Assembly: GCA_028874365.1 (NCBI GenBank)
Contig: JAPPJZ010000078.1
Span: 31,959-95,958, forward strand
Origin: Chloroflexota bacterium
Lineage (GTDB): Bacteria > Chloroflexota > Dehalococcoidia > Bin125
Direction of reading: 5' to 3'
DNA length: 64,000 nt
Under the pieces are notes generated by a model, which did no database searches, was not told the origin of the DNA, and worked only from the letters and a program-made list of their open reading frames with translations. How positions within the stretch are numbered: the stretch's first letter is position 1; every line of letters begins with the position of its first letter. Below are positions 36,072-45,185 of the stretch, piece after piece. Both the position numbers and the translations under genes were made by a program.

Positions 36072-37558
36072 CAGAACTCATCCATCCCCGGTTCGGGCTG
36101 CGCGTAGAAATCCTCGAACTTGGCCACCGTAGGCACAAAGCGCACGTCGACTCGACCCACCGCGCCGTGTCGATGCTTCGCTACCAGCAGTTGGGCCACC
36201 TCGTGCTGACCACCGTGAGTCGCGTCGGCGACCAGATCGTCCTGGTATTCATCGCGGTCGTACATGTCCTCGCGGTAGATGAAGATCACCACGTCGGCGT
36301 CTTGCTCGATTGAGCCGCTCTCGCGCAGGTCCGAGAGTTGCGGGACCGGCGGATGCCGTCGCTCGACCGCTCGAGAGAGCTGCGACAGCGCCAGGATCGG
36401 GATTTCCAGCTCCCGTGCGATCTCTTTCAGGGTTCTCGAAATCAGGGAGATCTCACTGACCCGGTTCGTATCCGCCGGCGCGCGCGAAAACCCGTGCACG
36501 AGCTGGATGTGGTCAACGATGATCAGACCCAGACCGTTCTGCCCGCTGCCGCGTCGATGCGCTTGCTCCTGCAGCCTCGTGTGCAGATTTCTCGACTTGG
36601 CCCGTATCTCGGCCAGCGTCTGTCCGGCCGTGTCATCGATGTGGATCTCGGCGCCGCTCAGGAGGCCTATGGCTCGAGAGATGCGACCTTCCTGCTCCTC
36701 GGTGTGTCGTCCTACACGCAGCCGACCGCTCTCCACGCGCGACTCGGCCGAGACCAGTCTGGATGCCACTTGCTCGGCCGACATCTCGAGGGAGAAGATC
36801 GCGACGGCTAACTGCTGGCCGAGCGCCGCGTTGCGCGCAATCGTCAGCGCCAGCGCCGACTTGCCCACCGATGGACGAGCCGCCAGCACGACGAGATCCG
36901 AGCCGTGCATGCCCTCGTTGAGCAGCACGTCCAGATCCTGGAAACCGGTGCGAGTCGGCCCCTGGACGCCCGAGTCCTCCTCGGTACCGTCACTCAAGAC
37001 ATCTCCCAGGAGATCCTGGAGCAATCGGAAGTCCTGACGCCGATCGGCGCCGCGAATCCCGTAGAGCAGCTCCACCGCTCGCGTCAGTGATTCGCCGACG
37101 TTGGGGTCGGCCTCGTAGGCCAGCTCGCCGATCTCACCTGCGGCACGGATCATGTCGCGATACGTCGCCGCCCGCTGAACCAGTCGCGCGTAGTGCTCCG
37201 CCCCGACGGTCGCCGGTAGCTCATAGACGAGCTGGTTCAGATACGCCTGTCCACCGGCCTCCGCCAACCGATCCTGGGACGACAACTCCGCCGCCACCGT
37301 GATTTGGTCGATTGCTTCGTAGCGATCAAATACGGCCAGTACTGCCGCGAAGATCGCACGGTGACGCGGATCCATGAAGTCTTCGGGAACGAGCATCCCG
37401 GCCAGACGCTCGTAGATGCCCGGCTCAGCGAGGATCGCGCCGAGGACAGACTGCTCGGCGGCCTGGTCCTGTGGCACCCCTCTCGGCGCCGCACGCGTCC
37501 GGCCGTTTTGACCAAACTCGTCGGTCAGCTCGTCGTATGCGGGATCGCTAGAGACCAC
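36071..37558 (-). CDS. dnaB: Replicative DNA helicase DnaB
   Basis: DnaB is the hexameric fork helicase. The N-terminal domain opens PQDQAAEQSVLGAILAEPG. The RecA-like domain has Walker A ARPSVGKS at about 227-234, then IFSLEMSAEQVASRLVSAES, LIIVDHIQLV and LSQLSRAVERR. It is 495 residues with no intein. The start is GTG with GGGAG five bases ahead. It is preceded by rplI, a common pairing, and followed by DnaD-like and DnaC-like genes. Confidence 0.96.
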   Translation of the reverse strand: MVSSDPAYDELTDEFGQNGRTRAAPRGVPQDQAAEQSVLGAILAEPGIYERLAGMLVPEDFMDPRHRAIFAAVLAVFDRYEAIDQITVAAELSSQDRLAEAGGQAYLNQLVYELPATVGAEHYARLVQRAATYRDMIRAAGEIGELAYEADPNVGESLTRAVELLYGIRGADRRQDFRLLQDLLGDVLSDGTEEDSGVQGPTRTGFQDLDVLLNEGMHGSDLVVLAARPSVGKSALALTIARNAALGQQLAVAIFSLEMSAEQVASRLVSAESRVESGRLRVGRHTEEQEGRISRAIGLLSGAEIHIDDTAGQTLAEIRAKSRNLHTRLQEQAHRRGSGQNGLGLIIVDHIQLVHGFSRAPADTNRVSEISLISRTLKEIARELEIPILALSQLSRAVERRHPPVPQLSDLRESGSIEQDADVVIFIYREDMYDRDEYQDDLVADATHGGQHEVAQLLVAKHRHGAVGRVDVRFVPTVAKFEDFYAQPEPGMDEF

Positions 37559-37693
37559 GGCTGCTCCCGTCTCGGAGAGCGCGGCGTGCTTCCAGTTTCC
37601 CGACTCGATCGGGGAGCAGTTCTCTCTCGGGCCATGGGAACCGGGGCAGGATCCCGATCAGGTCTGGAGGCAGGACTCTCCGTTGACGGCTTC

Positions 37694-38269
37694 CTACGCC
37701 TCGACCGCCTCGGCTTCTTCGGTCTCTTCCGCAGCTGCTGCGGCCTCCGCTGCTTCCGCCTCGTCGACTTCCGCTACTACCTCGGCGAAGCTCAAGTCCA
37801 CGCTTTCTGCGTCCGGCTCGACGATCACGCGTACCTGAGCCGAGACGTTGCGTGTCAGCCGCACGCGGACATCCTCCGCTCCCAGCGTGCGCAGGGACTG
37901 CGCCAGCAGCACCTGTCGATGCTCGATCACAGCCTCGGGCACCGACTCCGACGCGATCTCCGTCAGCCGTTCGGCGATGTCGCGGGCAGTGATCGAACCG
38001 AAGAGGCGGCCTTGCTCGCCGACCCGCGCCTGGAACGTCATTTCGGCCCCGGCGATCGCCAGCGCGACGGGACTCGCCTCGCCATCCAGCTTCTCCTGCC
38101 GAATGGCGTCCGCCTGCGCCAGGCGCTCGGCGCGGGCCAAGTTGTTCTTGGTCGTCGGACCTGCCAGCCCGCGCGGCAACAAGTAGTTCCGCGCGAAGCC
38201 GTTCTTCACCTCTTTGATCTCGCCGACCAGCGCCGTCCCCTCGACCTCTTCGAAAAACACGACCTGCAT
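37694..38269 (-). CDS. rplI: 50S ribosomal protein L9 with Ala/Glu tail
   Basis: L9 is an elongated protein on the L1 side of the large subunit that influences frame maintenance. The N-terminal domain reads MQVVFFEEVEGTALVGEIKE and VKNGFARNYLLPRGLAGP. The usual length is about 150 residues. Here 191 residues include a C-terminal tail of about 30, nearly all Ala and Glu. The ATG at 38269 has GGAG seven bases ahead. A strong promoter lies upstream. Confidence 0.95.
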   Translation of the reverse strand: MQVVFFEEVEGTALVGEIKEVKNGFARNYLLPRGLAGPTTKNNLARAERLAQADAIRQEKLDGEASPVALAIAGAEMTFQARVGEQGRLFGSITARDIAERLTEIASESVPEAVIEHRQVLLAQSLRTLGAEDVRVRLTRNVSAQVRVIVEPDAESVDLSFAEVVAEVDEAEAAEAAAAAEETEEAEAVEA

Positions 38270-38364
38270 CAGATTGCTCCGCTCGATCCCTCGGACGTAC
38301 CTGACAACCATACCGACCCATGGCAGTCGACCCAACACACATTGCAACAGACGAACGTGCGTTC

Positions 38365-38393
38365 ACTATAGAATTCGTGTGCGTCATTTACAA
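38365..38393 (-). promoter_or_regulatory. Strong sigma70-type promoter for rplI-dnaB-dnaD-dnaC
   Basis: On the minus strand TTGTAA, a 17-base spacer and TATAGT give four of six and five of six matches to consensus. The -35 box overlaps the dnaE stop codon at 38388-38390. The start would fall about 90 bases before the rplI ATG. It is the best promoter match that I found in the window. Confidence 0.6.
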
Positions 38394-41300
38394 CCCAGCC
38401 GCGCTGTCGCCCGCTCGAACCCTTGCTGATGGTGGCGCGGCGATCGTCGCGCTCCCTCGCGCGCCCAGGGTCGACCCAACCATCTGCACGACCTGATCGT
38501 TCGCTTGCAACCGCCACTCATCCGAGCAACGCAGCACTGCCACCCGATCACCGCCACGAATGCGCAGATACACGAAGTCGGTACCAATGTGCATCATCTT
38601 CATCGCGGTCAGAGCACCCTCGAGCTGCTCCATCAACTCAACGTTCGCCGACTCATCGCCGGACTCATCGATCGTGATCCACAGGGCGGAGCCGGGCGCC
38701 TCGCTGACGGGAGCAGAAACCGGCGCAGGCGGCGGCTCCACGGCTGCGGTTGGTGCCGGGAGCGGCTGACGAGGTTTCAGCATCCAAGGCGGCGGCGACG
38801 CCTGCTTGATCGGCGGAACCGTCACACCGGCCGCCGATGCGGCCTCGGCCTGCGTCTGCAGCGCCGGCGTTGACGACGTCTGCTCGCTCCACGGCTCGAC
38901 CGACTCCACAGCCAGGGTCAGCCGATCCATCCTGGCCCTGATGCTGACCGTCACGATCACGATCTGGTTTGGCTGCCATAGCTCCCTGGTTCGCGCCCAC
39001 TGGTCCGGCCAGACCGTGACCTCGGCCGTGCCGGACAGATCCTCCAACATGATCGCCGCAAACGGATCGCCCTTTCGCGTCGTCAGCGAGCGCACGCTGC
39101 CTACAAGTCCGGCCACCGTCTGCGTGTTGCCGACCATGTCCTCGGTCAGCTCCGACAGCTGCGCGTCGACCCGACCCTGCAGCGCCCGCGTCGCCGCCTG
39201 CAGCGGGTGCTCAGATACGTACGCGCCCAGCAACTCGCGTTCCCAGTTCAACTGCTCATGCGGCGTCGCGTCCATGTCTTCCTCGAGCGTGACGCTCGGT
39301 GTCGGTGTCTCGACTTCCGTTCCGAACAGATCGAACATCGAGGTTTGACCGCTGTCGCGCAGCTCCTGGGCGCGTCGGGCTCGCTTGATAATGTCCTCCG
39401 CCGCCGCCACCATCGCTCCGCGCGACTCGATCGAATCGAACGCTCCCGCCTTGGCCAGTGCCTCCAGCGCCCGCCGATTCATCGACTTCGTATCCAACCG
39501 CTCGGCCAGGTCGCTCGCACTCTCGATCGGCCCGTTCCCCTTGCGTTCCTCGATCAACGGCTCGACCGCCGCCCGGCCGACGTTCTTAATCGTCCCCAGA
39601 CCGAAACGAATCGCGCTTCGACCGTCGGCCATCTTCTCCAGCGTGAACGTCGCTTCGGAACGATTCACGTCGGGCAGCAACAACGGAATCCCCAACCGGC
39701 CGCACTCCGCCGCCGCTTCCCGCACCCGATCGCTGTTGCCCGAGGCGGCGCGCAGCACGGCCGCCATGTAGGACGCCTTGTGGTTCGCCTTGAACCAGGC
39801 CGTCTGATACGCGATCGCCGCATACGACACCGCGTGCGCCTTGTTGAACGCATAGCCGGCGAACGGCTCGATCAGCTCGAAGATCGTTTGTGCGTCGCCC
39901 TCGGAGTAGCCGTTCGCCAGCGCTCCCTTGGTGAAGTTGCCCCGCTCGCCCACCATCACCGAGGCGATTTTCTTGCCCATCGCCTTCCGCATGATGTCCG
40001 CCTGACCCAGCGTGTAGCCGGCGAACTTGCGCGCGATGTGCAGCACCTGGTCCTGGTAGACGATCACGCCGTACGTATCGTCGAGGATCTCGCCAAGGTC
40101 GTCGTGCGGATACGACACACCGATGCGCCCGTGCTTGCTTTCGATGAAGCGCGGTATGTGCTCCATCGGCCCGGGGCGATACAGAGCCAACAGTGCCGCC
40201 AGGTCTCGAATCGACGTCGGTTTCAGGTCTTCGACGACCCGTCGCATTCCACCCGACTCGAGCTGGAAGACGCCGAACGTGTCGCCTGTCGCCAGCCGTT
40301 CGTACGTCGCCGGATCACCGTCGGGCAGATTGAGATAGTCGACCTCAACGCCCTCGTGCTCGCGGACCAGGGCCACCGCCTCCTCGAGGATCGTTAGATT
40401 CGTCAGACCGAGGAAATCCATCTTCAAGAGGCCGACCGCCGCGACCTCGTCCATCCCCCACTGCGTCATCGGGATGAAGACATCGTCCGCTGACTCATTC
40501 ACCGGTCGCCGTAGCGGCACGCTCTCGGCGAGTGGCTCCTGCGAGATCACGACCCCTGCGGCATGCGTCGAAGTGTTGCGCACCACTCCGTTGAGCCGCT
40601 GAGCGTAGGACAGCAACTCGGCGACCGTCGGATCCTCCTGCTGCGCCTTCTGCAAGTCCTGCGACTGGGCAATCGCGTCGGCCACCGAGATGTTGAGCTG
40701 GTTCGGAACCATCCTGGCCACACGATCGGTGTCGCCCAGTGGCACACCCAACGCGCGACCCGAGTCGCGGATCGCCGCCTTCGCTCCCAATGTGCCAAAG
40801 GTGATGATCTGCGCCACGCGATCATGCCCATATTTCTCGGCGACGTAGCGGATCACTTCATCGCGCCGATTGTCGGCGAAATCCATGTCGATATCGGGCA
40901 TTTCGCGGCGTTCAAGGTTGAGAAATCGCTCAAACACCAGGTCGTATTCCATCGGATCGATGTCGGTGATATCGAGGCAGTACAGGACCAGGCTCGCCGC
41001 CGCCGACCCACGCACCGCTCTCGCAATCCCGCGATTCTTCGCGAAGTGGGCGAAGTCCATCACGATCAGGAAATACTCGGCAAAGCCGGTTTCCTCGATC
41101 ACGTTCAACTCGTAGGCCAGTCGATCGCGATGACTCTGCGGTGGCGTCCCGTAGCGCTGATCGAGGCCGCCGTAGGCGATATCAGTCAGGTGTTCGAGGG
41201 CCGTTTTGCCTTCCGGGATACCCGGCTGTGGCAAGCGCAGGCGGTCGAACTCCAGCTTGACATCGCAGCGGTCGGCGACGAGCTGAGTGTTCGTTACCGC

Positions 41301-42080
41301 CTCCTGCAGATCGCTGAAGTTGTCCAGCATGTACTGCTCGGAGGTGAGGTAGAAATCCTCTCCGTCGAAGCGGAAACGCTTCTCATCCGTCCGCACTGCG
41401 TTGGTGCCGATGCAGAGCAGCAGATCATGCGCATCATGATCGCCCGGCTCGCAGTAGTGCGCGTCCTGCGTCGCGACCAGCGGTACGTCCAGGTCGCGAG
41501 CCATCTTGACGGTGTGTTCCAGCAAGGGCTCAAACTGCGGCAGCGCATCGTGCCGCTGGATCTCGAAGTAGTAACGATCGTCGAAGACCTCGCGGTACCA
41601 CTCGACGATCCGCTGGGCCTCCTGGAAGTCCTCGCGCATCAGCGCTCGTTGCAACTCGGACGACGGACAGCCCGAGAGCGCGATGATCCCCTCGGAGTAT
41701 GTGGAGAGCAACTCGCGGTCGATCCGCGGTCGGTAGTAGAAGCCTTCCAGGTGCCCTCGCGTCGAGAGCTGGATCATGTTGCGCCAACCGACCTGGTTCT
41801 GCGCCAGCAAGACCAGGTGGAACGAGTTGGACGCCGCTTCCCGTCCGTCCGAGCGGTCCGTCCGCACGCCCGGCGCGACGTACGCCTCCATCCCCAGGAT
41901 CGGGCGCAGGCCCTCGCGTTCACAGGCCTGGTAGAACTCGACGGCTCCATACAGGTTGCCGTGGTCGGTGATCGCCAGGGAGTCCTGACCCAGACCCTTC
42001 GCCCGATCCACTAGCGCCGGGATCTTCGAAAGCCCATCCAACTCCGAATACTCGGTGTGCGTATGCAGATGAGCGAACAT
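38388..42080 (-). CDS. dnaE: DNA polymerase III subunit alpha
   Basis: This is the replicative polymerase catalytic subunit. The PHP domain starts MFAHLHTHTEYSELDGLSKI. The palm has MPDIDMDFADNRRDEVIRYV with the catalytic aspartates, and AFNKAHAVSYAAIAYQTAWF. Further on are a helix-hairpin-helix region and an OB domain (VAGLVGSVRSLTTRKGDPFA). A Pro-rich linker at about 1080-1120 leads to a C-terminal domain of about 110 residues. It is 1230 residues, with no intein and no proofreading exonuclease insert. It is flanked by a 290-base intergenic region upstream. Confidence 0.97.
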   Translation of the reverse strand: MFAHLHTHTEYSELDGLSKIPALVDRAKGLGQDSLAITDHGNLYGAVEFYQACEREGLRPILGMEAYVAPGVRTDRSDGREAASNSFHLVLLAQNQVGWRNMIQLSTRGHLEGFYYRPRIDRELLSTYSEGIIALSGCPSSELQRALMREDFQEAQRIVEWYREVFDDRYYFEIQRHDALPQFEPLLEHTVKMARDLDVPLVATQDAHYCEPGDHDAHDLLLCIGTNAVRTDEKRFRFDGEDFYLTSEQYMLDNFSDLQEAVTNTQLVADRCDVKLEFDRLRLPQPGIPEGKTALEHLTDIAYGGLDQRYGTPPQSHRDRLAYELNVIEETGFAEYFLIVMDFAHFAKNRGIARAVRGSAAASLVLYCLDITDIDPMEYDLVFERFLNLERREMPDIDMDFADNRRDEVIRYVAEKYGHDRVAQIITFGTLGAKAAIRDSGRALGVPLGDTDRVARMVPNQLNISVADAIAQSQDLQKAQQEDPTVAELLSYAQRLNGVVRNTSTHAAGVVISQEPLAESVPLRRPVNESADDVFIPMTQWGMDEVAAVGLLKMDFLGLTNLTILEEAVALVREHEGVEVDYLNLPDGDPATYERLATGDTFGVFQLESGGMRRVVEDLKPTSIRDLAALLALYRPGPMEHIPRFIESKHGRIGVSYPHDDLGEILDDTYGVIVYQDQVLHIARKFAGYTLGQADIMRKAMGKKIASVMVGERGNFTKGALANGYSEGDAQTIFELIEPFAGYAFNKAHAVSYAAIAYQTAWFKANHKASYMAAVLRAASGNSDRVREAAAECGRLGIPLLLPDVNRSEATFTLEKMADGRSAIRFGLGTIKNVGRAAVEPLIEERKGNGPIESASDLAERLDTKSMNRRALEALAKAGAFDSIESRGAMVAAAEDIIKRARRAQELRDSGQTSMFDLFGTEVETPTPSVTLEEDMDATPHEQLNWERELLGAYVSEHPLQAATRALQGRVDAQLSELTEDMVGNTQTVAGLVGSVRSLTTRKGDPFAAIMLEDLSGTAEVTVWPDQWARTRELWQPNQIVIVTVSIRARMDRLTLAVESVEPWSEQTSSTPALQTQAEAASAAGVTVPPIKQASPPPWMLKPRQPLPAPTAAVEPPPAPVSAPVSEAPGSALWITIDESGDESANVELMEQLEGALTAMKMMHIGTDFVYLRIRGGDRVAVLRCSDEWRLQANDQVVQMVGSTLGARGSATIAAPPSARVRAGDSAAGL

Positions 42081-42178
42081 CAGCCTTCATCCTCGCTCCA
42101 GTGAGTCACTCATTAGAGATTGAAGCCACGCCGTCCGCGAGTCCGAACGCATCCACTTGCCAACAAGAAGGAGGTGGA

Positions 42179-42223
42179 ATGTGGATGCGACATTTGCTCG
42201 CCGCCAAGGCGCCATGTTGCTGA
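42179..42223 (+). CDS. Possible short peptide with consensus ribosome-binding site
   Basis: A 14-residue frame, MWMRHLLAAKAPCC, follows AAGGAGGTG, a nine-base complement to the 3' end of typical bacterial 16S rRNA. It lies in the lysC-dnaE gap on the plus strand. No promoter is obvious. It could equally be a chance match or a regulatory anti-Shine-Dalgarno on the other strand. Confidence 0.15.
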   Translation: MWMRHLLAAKAPCC

Positions 42224-42318
42224 CGCAAACAGAATAGCTGTGCCAAATTCCCTCGGGGGCTGCATCTACACACGTCCCTCGGGGACGCCCGTCCAGCCGC
42301 CATCCGTCACACAGCAAC

Positions 42319-42339
42319 GGGCAGCCACAAAGGCTGCCC
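42319..42339 (-). terminator. Likely terminator behind lysC
   Basis: GGGCAGCC and GGCTGCCC form a perfect eight-base stem with a five-base loop about 30 bases past the lysC stop. A second stem AACGG/CCGTT (42341-42355) lies between. There is no U tract, as is common in GC-rich genomes, so intrinsic termination is likely but not certain. Confidence 0.45.
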
Positions 42340-42370
42340 CAACGGAATCGCCGTTCACCGCGGTTGTTTG

Positions 42371-43597
42371 CTAGATCTCCTGATCCAGCTCGAACGCCGA
42401 GTGCAGCACCCTGACCGCTTCATCTCCCCGCTCCGCTCTGACCAGGCAGGTAATCCGGATCTCCGACGTCGTGATCAGCTCGATGTTGATCCCGGCCTCC
42501 GAGAGCGAGCGGAACATTGTGGCCGCGTAACCCGGGCCGGACTGCATCCCGGTTCCAATCAGTGACACCTTCACCAGGTCGCGATCGAACAATACGTCCG
42601 CCGCACCCAGATCGCCGGCGAGCGGTCCGCTGATTTCCTGCGTTCGCTCCCAGTCGTCGTCGGTCACCGTGAACGTGAGGTCGGTGAGTTGCAGCTCCGA
42701 AGCGTTCTGGACGATCGTGTCCACCGATATCCCCGCATCGGCCAACGGTCCGAAAATCTGCGCCGCAATGCCCGGCCGATCAGGCACGTGCCGCAACGTC
42801 ACCGAGGCAACGTCGCGGTCCAGCGCGATCGTGCGCACCCTGTTCTCGGGCTCCATCAGAACCTCCCTCCGAATGATGGTCCCGCCGCCCGCGCCGAACT
42901 CCGCTTGCGACGAGGCCACCAGGATTGGTATGTCATACAACAGCCCCAACTCGACCGCTCGCGGATGCATGATGCCGGCGCCCTGCTGCGCCGCCTCCAG
43001 CATCTCCTCGGCCGCGATGTCCTTGAGGCAACGCGCCTTCGGTTCGATTCGCGGATCGGTCGTGTAGACGCCCTGCACATCCGTGTAGATCTCAACCTGC
43101 GACGCCTTCAGCGCCGCGCCGAGCGCCACCGCCGACGTATCCGAGCCACCCCGGCCCAGCGTCACATAGTCGCCCTGTGGGCTCTGCCCCTGGAACCCCG
43201 CCACCACGACGACGTTGCCGGCCGAGAACTCCTTCTCGATCCGCCAGGTGTCGATCCCCCGAATCCGGGCGCGGCCAAAGGTCTCATCGGTGAACACGCC
43301 GGCCTGTGCGCCCGTCAATGCCACGGCGGGACAGCCCAGGTCCCCCAACGCCATCGCCAGCAACGCGCTCGAGACCATCTCGCCGGTCGCCATCAGCAGG
43401 TCGGTCTCCCGCCGCGGCGGTCGAGGGTTCACGTCGCGCGCCAGGGCGAGCAACTCATCGGTGCTCTTGCCCATCGCCGAGACGACAACCGCCACCTGCT
43501 CGCCGTCAACCGCACGCGACGCGACGCGATGTGCAACATTCCGCAAGCGTTCAACTGATCCGACTGAAGTGCCGCCGTATTTCTGTACGACCGTCAC
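42371..43597 (-). CDS. lysC: Aspartate kinase
   Basis: This enzyme phosphorylates aspartate, entering the lysine, threonine and methionine pathways. It starts with GTG (overlapping the thrB stop, GTGA) and reads MTVVQKYGGTSVGSVERLRN. Other kinase motifs are TLGRGGSDTSAVALGAALKA and YTDVQGVYTTDPRIEPKA. Two C-terminal ACT domains (VTLRHVPDRPGIAAQIFGPL and VSLIGTGMQSGPGYAATMFR) imply feedback control. It is 408 residues. Confidence 0.96.
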   Translation of the reverse strand: MTVVQKYGGTSVGSVERLRNVAHRVASRAVDGEQVAVVVSAMGKSTDELLALARDVNPRPPRRETDLLMATGEMVSSALLAMALGDLGCPAVALTGAQAGVFTDETFGRARIRGIDTWRIEKEFSAGNVVVVAGFQGQSPQGDYVTLGRGGSDTSAVALGAALKASQVEIYTDVQGVYTTDPRIEPKARCLKDIAAEEMLEAAQQGAGIMHPRAVELGLLYDIPILVASSQAEFGAGGGTIIRREVLMEPENRVRTIALDRDVASVTLRHVPDRPGIAAQIFGPLADAGISVDTIVQNASELQLTDLTFTVTDDDWERTQEISGPLAGDLGAADVLFDRDLVKVSLIGTGMQSGPGYAATMFRSLSEAGINIELITTSEIRITCLVRAERGDEAVRVLHSAFELDQEI

Positions 43598-44520
43598 AGA
43601 ACCTGAGCCCCGCCGGCATCAATCCCGGTCACGAAACCCTCGCCCGTGATGTCCCGCTCCGCCGCCGCCGAAATCCAGGCCTCGCGCACATCTTCCGCCT
43701 GTTCCTCGCTGGTCAACGCCATCAACGTCGAGCCTCCGCCCGACAGATAGGCCGCGTAGGCGCCGGCCGATTCCGCCGCCTCGAAGAGCTCAAACATCGC
43801 CGGGAACAACTTCGATCGCGGAATCTGATGCAAGCGGTCGTCGACCGCCGTCTTCATCGCACCCCACGATCCGGTCGTCAGCGCCGCGACCAGCAGCGCC
43901 GAGCGGCAGGAGTTGTGCACCGCATCCTTGCGCGACAGCTCGTCCGGCAACAACTTCCGACCCTTCTTCGTCGACATGTTGAAGCTGGGCGTAAAGCCCA
44001 CGAAGCGAACGCCATCGGCAACCGGAAGTGCTACCCGGGTCACCGATTGCCCCTTCATCGCCACTATCTGACAGCCCCCGAACAGCGCGGGCGCCATGTT
44101 GTCGGCGTGTCCCTCGAGGTCGGAACCGATCTCCAACACTCGATGGTCGGACAGCGGATGCCCCATCAGCACGTTCGCCGCGACCAGCCCTGCCCCACGG
44201 CAGGCCGCGCTGGCGCCCAGCCCGCGACCGAGCGGGAACTCCGCCTCAACCGCGACTTCAATGTCCTCGGCGTCGGGGCGAACCATGTCCAGCTCGCGAT
44301 ACACCTCGCGCACCGCCTTACGCACGTGCCGGGACATCGGCGAGCGTTCTCCCTCGAGACCGGAGGCGACCGAGACCGTCACGGTCACGTACCGCTGCAA
44401 CGCCACGCCGGCTGCGTCAAATCCGGTGCCAAGGTTGGCCGACGAGGCGGGCACTCGGACCGTCACAGGGCCTAGGGGCTCGATCGCCTCAGTGCGTTCC
44501 GGCCATGTCTCAGTAGTCAT
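43594..44520 (-). CDS. thrB: Homoserine kinase
   Basis: This is a GHMP-family kinase that phosphorylates homoserine for threonine synthase. It shows VRVPASSANLGTGFDAAGVA, the ATP loop PLGRGLGASAACRGAGLVAA and the C-terminal YLSGGGSTLMALTS. It is 308 residues. It lies between tmk and lysC, away from hom and thrC. Confidence 0.95.
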   Translation of the reverse strand: MTTETWPERTEAIEPLGPVTVRVPASSANLGTGFDAAGVALQRYVTVTVSVASGLEGERSPMSRHVRKAVREVYRELDMVRPDAEDIEVAVEAEFPLGRGLGASAACRGAGLVAANVLMGHPLSDHRVLEIGSDLEGHADNMAPALFGGCQIVAMKGQSVTRVALPVADGVRFVGFTPSFNMSTKKGRKLLPDELSRKDAVHNSCRSALLVAALTTGSWGAMKTAVDDRLHQIPRSKLFPAMFELFEAAESAGAYAAYLSGGGSTLMALTSEEQAEDVREAWISAAAERDITGEGFVTGIDAGGAQVL

Positions 44521-44531
44521 CGGCGAACATT

Positions 44532-45185
44532 CTATGAGGCGCTTCCGCGTCCATCCAACCAGTGATTCACAATCTGCAACGCATCTGTCAACACATCCGC
44601 TGCGTCGCGCGAGGCGTCAATACTCCGGATCCGTTCGGCATCCTCGGAAGCCAGCGATCGGAACCCTGCATTGACTCGGCTGTGGAACGCCAGATCCGCA
44701 TCCCCGATTCGGTCGCCCTCAGACGATCGCGCGCGGGTCCGCGCGAGACCCGCCTCGGGCGAAATATCCAACAGCAGCGTCAAGTCCGGCACCAGCCCCT
44801 CCGTTGCCTCAGCATTCAGCCTCCGCAGCCGGTCGAGATCAAGCCCGCGACCGTATCCCTGGTAGGCCAGCGTCGAGTCCGTGAAACGATCACTCACCAC
44901 CAGTTCGCCGACCTTCAACGCCGGGAATAGGACATCGTGCACGTGCGACGTGCGCGCTGCCAGGAACAGCCAGGTCTCGACCCAATCGCTCATCTCCAGT
45001 TGCGGATCGAGCACGAGCGAGCGCAGACGTGTCCCCAGCAAGGTCCCCCCCGGCTCAAAGGTCAAACGAACCGAGTGCCCGGACGCTGTGAGCGATTCCG
45101 CCAACGATTTCGCAAGCGTGGTCTTGCCGGCGCCGTCTCCCCCTTCGACGGTGAGAAAGGCGCCCGTCCCCCGCTCAGCCCCCAT
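44532..45185 (-). CDS. tmk: Thymidylate kinase
   Basis: This enzyme makes dTDP from dTMP. It contains the P-loop VEGGDGAGKTTLAKSLAE, DRFTDSTLAYQGYGRGLD with the DR-x motif, and LTLLLDISPEAGLARTRAR. It is 217 residues. Its start overlaps the end of the upstream R3H gene by 11 bases. Confidence 0.95.
   Translation of the reverse strand: MGAERGTGAFLTVEGGDGAGKTTLAKSLAESLTASGHSVRLTFEPGGTLLGTRLRSLVLDPQLEMSDWVETWLFLAARTSHVHDVLFPALKVGELVVSDRFTDSTLAYQGYGRGLDLDRLRRLNAEATEGLVPDLTLLLDISPEAGLARTRARSSEGDRIGDADLAFHSRVNAGFRSLASEDAERIRSIDASRDAADVLTDALQIVNHWLDGRGSAS

Larger units (their letters stand above)
42081..42370. other. Intergenic region between lysC and dnaE with hairpins and a strong RBS
   Basis: The 290 bases carry no protein gene I can defend. 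They hold two likely terminator stems behind lysC and a triloop hairpin with six-base arms at 42273-42287. On the plus strand AAGGAGGTG (42168-42176) lies three bases before the ATG of a 14-codon frame (42179-42223, MWMRHLLAAKAPCC). The same site read on the minus strand is anti-Shine-Dalgarno-like and would lie in the dnaE leader. Confidence 0.5.

Noticed and set aside
40563..42014. Long plus-strand open frame inside dnaE
   Set aside because: It is antisense to an unambiguous polymerase gene with typical GC-rich shadow composition. The same applies to 18165-19406 opposite fusA and 39207-40397 opposite dnaE.
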